This document shows, in pieces, positions 56,628-64,000 of a stretch of DNA of 64,000 nucleotides. Numbering within the stretch: the stretch's first letter is position 1; each line of letters opens with the position of its first letter. The position numbers and the translations under genes are program-made. The stretch spans positions 1-64,000 of the IMG/VR virus record IMGVR_UViG_3300007735_000794, one strand, 5' to 3'. The stretch is from a virus. A model generated the notes under the pieces. It was not told the DNA's origin. It ran no database searches and was given only the letters and a program-made list of their open reading frames with translations.

Positions 56628-57979
56628 TGTGTAGCTTTTTAGTAACATCAAAAAAATATAATCAAAAGCTTTTTCACTTTGCAAATGAAAAGCAACAACG
56701 CCGAGGCCCAGATTCAACTAGTATTGTTGAATTTGAGAATTATGTCTTTGTGCATAATTTGCTCTCAATAACGGGCGAATATACTCAACAACCTTTCTTT
56801 AATAAAGAAAGGTCAAAAGTCGCAATATTCAATGGCGAAATATACAATGCAAATGAATTTGGAGATTACCCGTCTGACGGGTATTCTTTAATTCCTGCAT
56901 ATGAACAACACGGCGAAAAATTTGCTGGTAAACTTGATGGTGAATTTGCATTTTGTATCATTGACAAAACAAAAAATGAATTAATCATATCAACAGATAC
57001 GTTTGGCACAAAACCTATCTGGTTTTCGATTGAAGGTGACAATTTTGCAGTCTCTTCTTACAGAAGTGCAATACAACACTTAGGGTTTAAAGAACAACAC
57101 AAAATTCCACCAAACACAACAATAATTGTCTCATTGAGCGAAATGAGAGCAATCAAAAGAATAAAATTCACAGATTTTAGCTTGATTCAATATAAGAAAA
57201 ATTTTGACGATTGGTGCATTGCATTTGAAAATTCAATATCAAAGCGTGCAAAAAATACAAGAGAGAATTTGTTTATAGGACTTTCAAGTGGTTATGATTC
57301 TGGTGCTATTGCATGTGAATTAAAAAAGCAAAATATTAAATTTAATTCATATAGCATAATTGCTGCAGAAGACATAAACGTGCTAAATAGTCGCAGAGCG
57401 TTATTAGAAAACAATAAAATAATCTCGTTGAGAGCAACAGACTATGCTGCACAACAAGCATACATTTCGCAAAATGCCGAAGCATTCAAGTCACAACCAA
57501 GAAAAAACAGACCAAATGGTTATGACGTTTTTGCAGACAAAGGTGCAATAGGCACAGGAATAATTTGTAGTGAAGCTCGACAAGACAATTGCAAAATTTA
57601 CTTATCTGGCCAAGGGTCTGATGAAATAATGTCTGATTATGGCTTTAAAGGTCGACCCGCACCCGGATTTTTACATTGTACAATCGCAGGTCACTATCCA
57701 GAAGATCTTAATATGATTTTTCCATGGGAAAACTTTTATACAGGCACACAAGAAGAGTTCCTGTATAAAGATGAATCAATTGCAGGATTATACGGAATAG
57801 AATCACGTTACCCATTTTTAGATAAAGCACTTGTACAAGAATTTTTATGGCTTGACAATACACTAAAAAACGCAGAGTACAAGAGCCCACTTGATTATTA
57901 CTTGACTAAAAACAATTTCCCATTTGCAAAAGGCGTACACACAAAAGTAGGCTTTAGAGCAAACTCAAACTTGGTATAA
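56627..57979 (+). CDS. asnB: asparagine synthase (glutamine-hydrolysing)-type amidotransferase
   Basis: 450 residues. The class II glutaminase domain begins with nucleophile Cys2 (MCSFLV) and has RRGPDSTS, FNGEIYNA and KLDGEFAFCIID. The synthetase domain has the PP-loop LSSGYDSGAIACELKK (SGGxDS-type) and YLSGQGSDEIMSDY. All catalytic blocks are present. In a glycan cassette with UDP-glucose dehydrogenase it may amidate a uronic acid (as WbpS-type enzymes do) instead of making asparagine. Confidence 0.85.
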   Translation: MCSFLVTSKKYNQKLFHFANEKQQRRGPDSTSIVEFENYVFVHNLLSITGEYTQQPFFNKERSKVAIFNGEIYNANEFGDYPSDGYSLIPAYEQHGEKFAGKLDGEFAFCIIDKTKNELIISTDTFGTKPIWFSIEGDNFAVSSYRSAIQHLGFKEQHKIPPNTTIIVSLSEMRAIKRIKFTDFSLIQYKKNFDDWCIAFENSISKRAKNTRENLFIGLSSGYDSGAIACELKKQNIKFNSYSIIAAEDINVLNSRRALLENNKIISLRATDYAAQQAYISQNAEAFKSQPRKNRPNGYDVFADKGAIGTGIICSEARQDNCKIYLSGQGSDEIMSDYGFKGRPAPGFLHCTIAGHYPEDLNMIFPWENFYTGTQEEFLYKDESIAGLYGIESRYPFLDKALVQEFLWLDNTLKNAEYKSPLDYYLTKNNFPFAKGVHTKVGFRANSNLV

Positions 57980-57980
57980 A

Positions 57981-58757
57981 ATGCAAATTCTACAATTAGT
58001 AAACTCACAGCCCACAATTGATCGCGGTGTATTATACATCGTCTTTAATGAGTCATTTGTTAAAGAAATGTTAAACTCAGCAAAATCTGTGAAGATGTAC
58101 AATCCTGATATGAAAATTTGTGTAATGTCAAATTTCGATTTTGAGTCAAACGACATTGACTTTTACATAAAGATAAAGCCTAATCATATCAGAGCAAAAG
58201 TTGATTTTATCTGTCACTCACCATTTAAAGAAACACTGTACCTCGACTCTGACACGATCATCAATCAAAATATTGAAGACATATTTGATGTATTAAAAAA
58301 GAACGATATCGCAGGAATACATGATTTTGCAAGAAAACGGGAAAAATATGCAAAACAAATTCAAGAATATGACGCAATACCGTACTCTTTCTCAGAAATA
58401 AATGGTGGCGTGATGTGTTGGAAGCACAATGATGCAACAAGAAAATTTTTTAGTATGTGGCAAGCATATTTTTATAAATATTTTCATATCACAAATGGCT
58501 GGGATCAAGTTTCGTTAAGAATTTCCTTGTGGGAAAGTGATGTTAGATTAATTCATTTGCCTATTGAATACAATGTAAGAGGCAAAGAAAACAGAGATAA
58601 AGTCGATTTCCCACACGTCAGGCTAGAAAATGGAAAAGAACATATGCAACCGCGCATTTTTCATATGCATGTAGATAAGAAAGTGCACAACGGTGTGTAT
58701 GATGTATCATATGATGATGCAGTCGAACATTGCAAGCTTAATCACTACAAGTACTAA
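57981..58757 (+). CDS. GT8-like nucleotide-sugar transferase, 258 aa
   Basis: RGVLYIVFNESFVKEMLNSA, SPFKETLYLDSDTIINQNIE (DxD), NGGVMCWKHNDATRKFFSMW, and NGWDQVSLRISLWESDVRLI. The order and spacing fit GT8/GT-A transferases. Starts one base after the AsnB stop. Confidence 0.75.
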   Translation: MQILQLVNSQPTIDRGVLYIVFNESFVKEMLNSAKSVKMYNPDMKICVMSNFDFESNDIDFYIKIKPNHIRAKVDFICHSPFKETLYLDSDTIINQNIEDIFDVLKKNDIAGIHDFARKREKYAKQIQEYDAIPYSFSEINGGVMCWKHNDATRKFFSMWQAYFYKYFHITNGWDQVSLRISLWESDVRLIHLPIEYNVRGKENRDKVDFPHVRLENGKEHMQPRIFHMHVDKKVHNGVYDVSYDDAVEHCKLNHYKY

Positions 58758-58758
58758 C

Positions 58759-59517
58759 ATGAAACAACTTTATTTTATTGGCTCACCAAGAACTGGATCT
58801 ACTCTTCTTGGTCAAATTATCAATTATCATCCTAATTGTCTTATTTCTAATGAATCAAGATTTTTACAAAAAGTAATTGAGAAAGGGCAAGACAAAATCT
58901 CAGCAACGCAAGAGATGATGATCGATGCATGTTATCAATTTAATGAAAGCTTAGAAAAAACAGACAGGTTTTCAAAAACAATAAAAACATATCAGCCGAA
59001 ATGGCAGTCATTTGAGCAATTTAAAGGAAATCCACTTTTTGATAAAAAAGAAATATTGATTATTGGCGACAAAAAAGCAGGTGGAAACATCCACGTTTAC
59101 AGAAACAACAAAGAAAAATTCAATACATTTGTTGCAGAAGAAAAACCGCTATTTCTAATGATAACAAGAAATCCCGCAGAAACTGCGCTTTCATATTTAA
59201 AATCACATGGCAGTGGTTCGTATGAAGAAGCATTGCGAAAAGTGCTTATTGATACACGTGATGCATACATGTTTGGAATAAATTGCGGTTTGAAAATTGT
59301 TCGCTATGAAGAGCTTGTCAATTCAACAGACAATTTTTTAATTGATTTGTTTTCATTTTTATCACTTGAAACAAGTAAAGAATGGCGAAAAGCAATATCA
59401 CAGATAGTGAGCCATGAGAAAGTGCAAGTTTCAAATGAAATGCTAACAACGACAAAAAACATACTCAGTAATGAGTTTCATCAAATTGAATTTTTGTTTG
59501 ATGTGTTCAATGATTAA
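58759..59517 (+). CDS. sulfotransferase-like protein, 252 aa
   Basis: ATG at 58759. The 5'-phosphosulfate loop FIGSPRTGSTLLGQIINYHP (residues 6-25) and 3'-phosphate motif MITRNPAETALSYLKSH fit PAPS-dependent sulfotransferases. It would sulfate a glycan; alternatively a kinase-like P-loop relative, but the RTGST form favours the first. Confidence 0.8.
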   Translation: MKQLYFIGSPRTGSTLLGQIINYHPNCLISNESRFLQKVIEKGQDKISATQEMMIDACYQFNESLEKTDRFSKTIKTYQPKWQSFEQFKGNPLFDKKEILIIGDKKAGGNIHVYRNNKEKFNTFVAEEKPLFLMITRNPAETALSYLKSHGSGSYEEALRKVLIDTRDAYMFGINCGLKIVRYEELVNSTDNFLIDLFSFLSLETSKEWRKAISQIVSHEKVQVSNEMLTTTKNILSNEFHQIEFLFDVFND

Positions 59518-60487
59518 AAATGCCTTATTTGTTCATTTTCCAATAGAAAATGAACAAATTGAAAGTTTGTCACTACCGCGCCACTTTGCAAAAAAAGGAA
59601 TCAATACATACGTTACATTCCACAAGGGCAATCGGCATTATGATTATAAACTTGACGTAAATGGAAATGTAATAAATGTCAACAATGCAGAAACATTTTC
59701 ATTAGAGTTTGACATCTTGATTGCAAAAAGTTCATCAAAACAATCATATGACGCAAGGTATTTTAAAAATTCAAAATACAAAATAAACATAACGCCTATG
59801 GGTATGCAGTGCAATAAAGAAGGTTATGACTATGCTTATGAAGATAATCAGCTTACAAAGCCACCAGTCCCATCAATGTTTAATAAACTTATGTCTGAAT
59901 ATGACATTGGAAAAAAAGAAAATATTATTATTGTTCCAGCATCTCTCGGCACAGACAAAAATCAACTTGAGCTGTTGAATCTTGTCGATGCACATCTAGT
60001 TAAAGATTGGAAAATAATATTCTGCGGCAAATCAGAATCTGTTTCGTATACGAATAAGATGAAAAATGTCGCATTGTCAAAAAATATAAATATTGAAATA
60101 CACAACTTCTTAAATAAAGAAGAACTTGCAAACTTAATCTTAAAATCAAAATTGTTAGCGCTTACGACAGACCCGAGACCAGCACAGCCATATGATCCCG
60201 GACCACGTGTTATTCCAGAGGGATTGTGTGGTGGCACACCATTCTTTATTAACGATTTGGTTCTTGTTGAAGATTCTGTAAAAAGTTTTGGAACGATATA
60301 CAGACAAGGTAATGCTGCTGACATGAATGATAAATTGAAAGATGCAATGTTTACATGGAATCAAAAATCGCTAGATGTAATAAATTTTGCTAAAGTTCAT
60401 TATAACATGGAAAACGCATGCGAATGCGTGTATAGTAATGTAATACAACAAATAGAAAATGAAAGAAAATCTAAAGTATCTTGTTGA
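59510..60487 (+). CDS. GT-B (GT4-like) glycosyltransferase, 325 aa
   Basis: ATG at 59510 overlaps the previous 3' end. FPIENEQIESLSLPRHFAKK, IIIVPASLGTDKNQLELLNL, and PRPAQPYDPGPRVIPEGLCG, the acceptor of the nucleotide sugar in GT4-type folds. Overlaps the next gene by 29 bases. Confidence 0.75.
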   Translation: MIKNALFVHFPIENEQIESLSLPRHFAKKGINTYVTFHKGNRHYDYKLDVNGNVINVNNAETFSLEFDILIAKSSSKQSYDARYFKNSKYKINITPMGMQCNKEGYDYAYEDNQLTKPPVPSMFNKLMSEYDIGKKENIIIVPASLGTDKNQLELLNLVDAHLVKDWKIIFCGKSESVSYTNKMKNVALSKNINIEIHNFLNKEELANLILKSKLLALTTDPRPAQPYDPGPRVIPEGLCGGTPFFINDLVLVEDSVKSFGTIYRQGNAADMNDKLKDAMFTWNQKSLDVINFAKVHYNMENACECVYSNVIQQIENERKSKVSC

Positions 60488-61109
60488 AGCATTTTACATT
60501 AATGAATCTTTGCTTCCTAAAAATCCCATATTTTTACATATCGGTACCTTTACAGGTAAGCTAGAAAAGCTTCTTACAAAGCTATATCCGTCTTGTTCAA
60601 TTTACTCAATTGAACCTCATCCTGATAACTTTGCAAAGCTTAGAGAAAATGTCAAAGAATTGACTAATGTTTACTTGACAAACAAAGCGATAGTGAGCAC
60701 AAATGATAACAAGGTTTTGCTAGCAGGAGTTGGATCTTGCGCATCTACTTATAAAGCGACAAATGGAATTGAAGTAGATGCTATTACATTAGAGAAATTT
60801 GTATTAGAAAACAATATTTCAAATATTGATTGCATCTTTTATAATGCAGAAGGGTCTGAGATGGAGTTTCTTCCTTATCTTGTAGAAAATAAAATGTGCA
60901 GCATGATTACACAAATTTGCTTGAATTTCCATACCCACGTTCAAGGATTTGGAATTTCATATGAAAATGCTTTTGAAATGATGGATCGAATAAAAATTCA
61001 CGATCATTATGTAATAAATGATGATAGATCGACACGTGTCGCATCAATTGCATCTGGTGGAAGATTAAGTGAACTTTATCCGTGTTTCTTATTCTACAAG
61101 AGAAAATAA
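60459..61109 (+). CDS. FkbM-family methyltransferase, 216 aa
   Basis: IFLHIGTFTGKLEKLLTKLY as SAM motif I, IYSIEPHPDNFAKLRENVKE as motif II, AITLEKFVLENNISNIDC and FYNAEGSEMEFLPYLVEN typical of FkbM enzymes. O-methylation of a sugar is the likely reaction. Confidence 0.85.
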   Translation: MKENLKYLVEAFYINESLLPKNPIFLHIGTFTGKLEKLLTKLYPSCSIYSIEPHPDNFAKLRENVKELTNVYLTNKAIVSTNDNKVLLAGVGSCASTYKATNGIEVDAITLEKFVLENNISNIDCIFYNAEGSEMEFLPYLVENKMCSMITQICLNFHTHVQGFGISYENAFEMMDRIKIHDHYVINDDRSTRVASIASGGRLSELYPCFLFYKRK

Positions 61110-61748
61110 ATGAAAAATTTATACATATTTTTAGCGCATATTGACGATTTAGAATGTGCAACTATTGGCTATCTTTCAAAGAATTACAAATCATATGACA
61201 AAATTCACGTTGTCATTGCTACGTACTGGAAAGAAAAAGCAGGAATTTTTGAAGAAAACTTAAGGCTTCTAAATGAAAAATTTGAATCAAAAATTGTATA
61301 CACAAATTTGTTAAACAAACAGCGACAAATGATGTCATCAATTGACTTTGTCAAAGATCAATTTTATAAGTTGCTTGATTTCAAAACAAGCTTTGATATT
61401 TTAACACATGATGAAAACGATGCACACACTGACCATCGTGCAGTAAGCATGATCTCAATGGGAATGGTAAAGTATGCGAATACATACGTCACTGTTTATT
61501 CTCCAAGCACTTATAACTTTCAACCCAACTTATTCATCAGCATGAACGAAGATGAATTCAAAATTAAAAAAGCATGTCTTGATAAATACAATATTTCTAA
61601 TGAACAATCATATACGGGTTTAGGATATTATCTACAGAGTGATGATCATTACAATATTGGCGAAGCATACTTCTTAGAAAGCTATGCAAATAAACACAAA
61701 ACAAAGTATGCAGAAGTATACAGAATATTAAAAATGTCTTTGGTGTAA
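61110..61748 (+). CDS. PIG-L family GlcNAc deacetylase, 212 aa
   Basis: FLAHIDDLECATIGYL carries the AHxDDE-type zinc/catalytic motif, and DENDAHTDHRAVSMIS gives HxDH. Together they define the LmbE/PIG-L fold. Expected to deacetylate an N-acetyl sugar intermediate. Starts directly after the previous stop. Confidence 0.85.
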   Translation: MKNLYIFLAHIDDLECATIGYLSKNYKSYDKIHVVIATYWKEKAGIFEENLRLLNEKFESKIVYTNLLNKQRQMMSSIDFVKDQFYKLLDFKTSFDILTHDENDAHTDHRAVSMISMGMVKYANTYVTVYSPSTYNFQPNLFISMNEDEFKIKKACLDKYNISNEQSYTGLGYYLQSDDHYNIGEAYFLESYANKHKTKYAEVYRILKMSLV

Positions 61749-61749
61749 A

Positions 61750-62664
61750 ATGAAAAGAGAAAATGTATTTGCATTAGCTGTTGTTGGAGGCCCGCAAACA
61801 GAAGTGTTGTATCACTGGTTTAAGCACGCAGCAGAAAATTTCAAAATTCCAGAGCAGAATATTTTGATTGGTTTTCATGAAAATGAAATGTATCCTGAGA
61901 AGAATAAAAGATGGAAAGAAATTTTTAATGACTTAAACATTACTCCAATAAAAACAATAACATCTACGGGTTGGTCTGCAGAAGTTCAAACATCATTATT
62001 TTCAAGCTTGCATGATGTCGCAAATAGAGTCGACGGTTGGACAGTTCGGGCAGATTGTGATGAATTGCTTGAATTTCATAAAGGAAATCATGATATTCTT
62101 GAATTGATTGATGATCTTGAATCAAGAAAAGAAACGTTTATTCGTGGGATAACTTGCGATAGAATAGCAGCAGATGGTGAATTGATAGAAATTAAAAGAG
62201 ACACAACACTTTTTGAACAATTTCCAATTGCATTGTATGAATACGCTAGATTAAAAACGCTTGCAAGAAAAGCACGTGGGCTGAGCAATCCAAATATTCG
62301 CGCAGATCGTCCTGAGGGATCTGGGATTGCTATTCATAAAAATAGAATTCCAATTACAAAATCAGTTCATAACTTTGATAATCCATACGATCCGCGCCTT
62401 AAAGAATGTCACAAATATGCAATTTTGCATCATTTTAAATATGACAAAGAATTTTATGACAAGCACAAAGAATTTGGAAAAGAAGTAGGAAAAATGTACG
62501 GTCATCCAGATATCTCAGCAATAATCGAAAAATTTTATGATTTTGACACAAACAGGCTTGATATAAAGAAAATTAACGAAGAATTCACAAAACAGTCAGA
62601 ACCAAAAAGATTTGAATTTAACAGTAGTTTTCCAACAAACCAACAACCACCGCGGTGGGTATAA
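61750..62664 (+). CDS. GT2/GT92-like glycosyltransferase, 304 aa
   Basis: FALAVVGGPQTEVLYHWFKH, NILIGFHENEMYPEKNKRWK, WTVRADCDELLEFHKGN (DCDE metal site) and the CHKYAILHHFKYDKEFYDKH C-terminus. Same outline as the gene at 55764. Confidence 0.7.
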   Translation: MKRENVFALAVVGGPQTEVLYHWFKHAAENFKIPEQNILIGFHENEMYPEKNKRWKEIFNDLNITPIKTITSTGWSAEVQTSLFSSLHDVANRVDGWTVRADCDELLEFHKGNHDILELIDDLESRKETFIRGITCDRIAADGELIEIKRDTTLFEQFPIALYEYARLKTLARKARGLSNPNIRADRPEGSGIAIHKNRIPITKSVHNFDNPYDPRLKECHKYAILHHFKYDKEFYDKHKEFGKEVGKMYGHPDISAIIEKFYDFDTNRLDIKKINEEFTKQSEPKRFEFNSSFPTNQQPPRWV

Positions 62665-62665
62665 A

Positions 62666-63262
62666 ATGAAAGTAACAATTCATCAACCAGAACATTTTCC
62701 GTATATCGGTTTTTTTAAAAAAATGAATGAAGCAGATTTGTTTATTGTTCTTGACAATGTGAAATTCAAAAAGAATGATTTTCAAAATAGAAATCGTTTT
62801 GTGAATAGATCGGGCAATGAAGAATGGTTTACAGTACCTGTTGAAAAAGACGCAAATTCAAAACTAATCAATGAAGTGAAAGTATCAAAAGATCCTATCT
62901 GGCGTTCAAAGCTGATAAAACAGCATCTACATAACAAACTAAATGTATCAAGCGTTTATGAAGACAGCGAATTATTGATTGATATAAATATGAAAAGTAT
63001 CGTCTGGTGTAGAGATAAATGGAAAATTACTACACCAATGATAATGGCATCATCACTTGCAGCATCGGGATCAAAATCCGAATTGCTTTTAAACATTTGC
63101 AAAGAAGTCGGTGCAACAACGTATCTATCAGGCAAAGGTGGCTTTGACTATCTTGACAAGACAATCTTTGATGAAGCAAAAATAAATGTTGAATTTTTTG
63201 ACCCGAAAATTGATAATATGATGTCTTCGCTTTATAATCAAACAACAACAATCAATTATTGA
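62666..63262 (+). CDS. WbqC-like protein, 198 aa
   Basis: ATG at 62666. IHQPEHFPYIGFFKKMNEAD (the HQP...YxGFFxK signature), DNVKFKKNDFQNRNRFVN, TYLSGKGGFDYLD. WbqC-family proteins occur in O-antigen clusters and are proposed to add amino-acid or acyl groups to sugars; chemistry unproven. Confidence 0.8.
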   Translation: MKVTIHQPEHFPYIGFFKKMNEADLFIVLDNVKFKKNDFQNRNRFVNRSGNEEWFTVPVEKDANSKLINEVKVSKDPIWRSKLIKQHLHNKLNVSSVYEDSELLIDINMKSIVWCRDKWKITTPMIMASSLAASGSKSELLLNICKEVGATTYLSGKGGFDYLDKTIFDEAKINVEFFDPKIDNMMSSLYNQTTTINY

Positions 63263-63269
63263 GAGAAAT

Positions 63270-64000
63270 ATGACATCTATCGGTGTAATTGGTCAAGGCT
63301 TCGTAGGTGGAAGTTTGACGACTGTTTTTAGTCGTAAGCATCAAACAACTGTCTACGCTTACGATAAGACAGGTAAACTTGCGCAAGGAGCAACTGAGAT
63401 ATTTATGCCAGATGTAGTAAGAAAACCTGCGTCTGTTTACGAATTTGCAAAAGCGTGCGTTTTACTCAACAAAAACGAATACGATGAAAAATTTTCAAAT
63501 GTATTTTTTGTCTGTGTTCCCACGCCAATGTATGCAGACGGTTCTGCAGATATTTCAATCGTTGAAAATGTATTAGATGATATTTCTGATGTTTCTTTTG
63601 AGACAAAAAACGACGTCATCGCAGTAATAAAATCAACTGTTCCGCCGGGTTCTACACACAAATGGAATGAAAAATATAAAGATAAATTTCTTCATGTTAT
63701 ATTCAATCCAGAGTTCTTAACAGAAGCCAACGCATTGCAAGATATGGAAAATCAAGATCGTATCATTCTTGGCGGACCGAGACCGTGGATTAATGAAGTC
63801 AAGAGCATTTTTGAAAATGCATTTATTGGCGTCCCAGTAATCAAAACGGGATCGACAACGGCAGAAATGGTAAAATACACGACAAACTGTTTTCTTGCAG
63901 TTAAAGTTTCATTTGCAAACGAGCTTGCACAAATATGTGAAGCGCTAGATGATGAAGGTCTTAACATTGACTATGACAAAGTTGTAGAATATGCAAAATT
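63270..64000 (+). CDS. ugd: UDP-glucose 6-dehydrogenase, 3'-truncated
   Basis: 243 codons before the window edge. GVIGQGFVGGSLTTVF (NAD Rossmann), FFVCVPTPMYADGSAD, AVIKSTVPPGSTH, IFNPEFLTEANALQDMEN, and AEMVKYTTNCFLAVKVSFAN with the conserved Lys, then ELAQICEAL. All match the UDP-glucose/GDP-mannose dehydrogenase family; the catalytic Cys lies beyond the edge. UDP-sugar is favoured over GDP-mannose on general resemblance only. Confidence 0.85.
   Translation, partial: MTSIGVIGQGFVGGSLTTVFSRKHQTTVYAYDKTGKLAQGATEIFMPDVVRKPASVYEFAKACVLLNKNEYDEKFSNVFFVCVPTPMYADGSADISIVENVLDDISDVSFETKNDVIAVIKSTVPPGSTHKWNEKYKDKFLHVIFNPEFLTEANALQDMENQDRIILGGPRPWINEVKSIFENAFIGVPVIKTGSTTAEMVKYTTNCFLAVKVSFANELAQICEALDDEGLNIDYDKVVEYAK

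Noticed and set aside
1-64000. CRISPR arrays, insertion sequences, integrase or attachment sites
   Set aside because: No regularly spaced identical repeats, no transposase or recombinase motifs, and no terminal repeats were found when reading both strands.

Overview
The window is one continuous stretch of a large tailed double-stranded DNA phage, probably a jumbo myovirus. The grounds are dense gene packing with ATGA and TGATG overlaps, dozens of very small unrecognised genes, a PIN-PhoH protein, a tail-fibre-type protein, a chaperonin homologue and a long surface-glycan cassette. I see no tRNA, integrase, transposase or CRISPR array. Most of the sequence is AT-rich; a GC-rich island at about 20.2-22.2 kb stands out. 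The host cannot be named from the sequence.

Region 1 (1-20.2 kb, plus strand) looks like an early or accessory region. It has about 55 genes, mostly 55-100 codons. Many share one pattern: a short start, then a [V/I/P]GDL-like turn followed by alternating beta-strands, which suggests an expanded family of small SH3-like barrels. Among them are recognisable enzymes: a P-loop kinase, a SpoT/MESH1-type HD hydrolase, an RlaP-like nucleotidyltransferase, and a 422-residue coiled-coil protein. Transcription seems to start at a recurring promoter, [A/G]CG[T/A]G[T/C][G/A]-N16/17-TATAAT. I count nine copies on plus and three on minus, all left of 22.1 kb.

Region 2 (20.2-22.4 kb) is GC-rich and mostly non-coding. 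It holds one strongly GC-rich minus-strand gene under the same promoter type, a perfect 17-bp inverted repeat next to a 9-bp hairpin, several perfect palindromes, short direct repeats, and copies of TTCCCGGGAA.

Region 3 (22.4-45.2 kb) is the most unusual part. More than 20 genes begin with a similar 10-25 residue amphipathic peptide (core LRxLIxE[A/S/G]) and differ afterwards. The peptide resembles the capsid-targeting sequence of T4 internal head proteins, and its [L/I]xE end matches the T4 prohead-protease cleavage pattern. About a dozen carry one related helical module with a core Lys. Three larger genes contain 2, 4 and 5 modules separated by [L/I]xE[S/A] motifs, as expected of polyproteins. 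A fourth joins two reading frames across the slippery sequence A AAA AAG followed at once by a stop. A minimal family-X polymerase and a kinase-like protein lie in the same cassette, the kinase with the peptide. My inference is a large, partly polyprotein-encoded set of internal virion proteins injected with the DNA.

Region 4 (45.2-51 kb) has a metallopeptidase, a GroEL-like protein without recognisable ATPase motifs, small conserved phage proteins, an Hc1-like basic protein, a small zinc/sigma-region-4 protein, PIN-PhoH, and two beta-rich virion proteins. Region 5 (51-64 kb) is a glycan cassette: six or seven glycosyltransferases, methyltransferases, a sulfotransferase, an asparagine-synthase-type amidotransferase, a PIG-L deacetylase, a WbqC-like protein and UDP-glucose 6-dehydrogenase running off the right edge.
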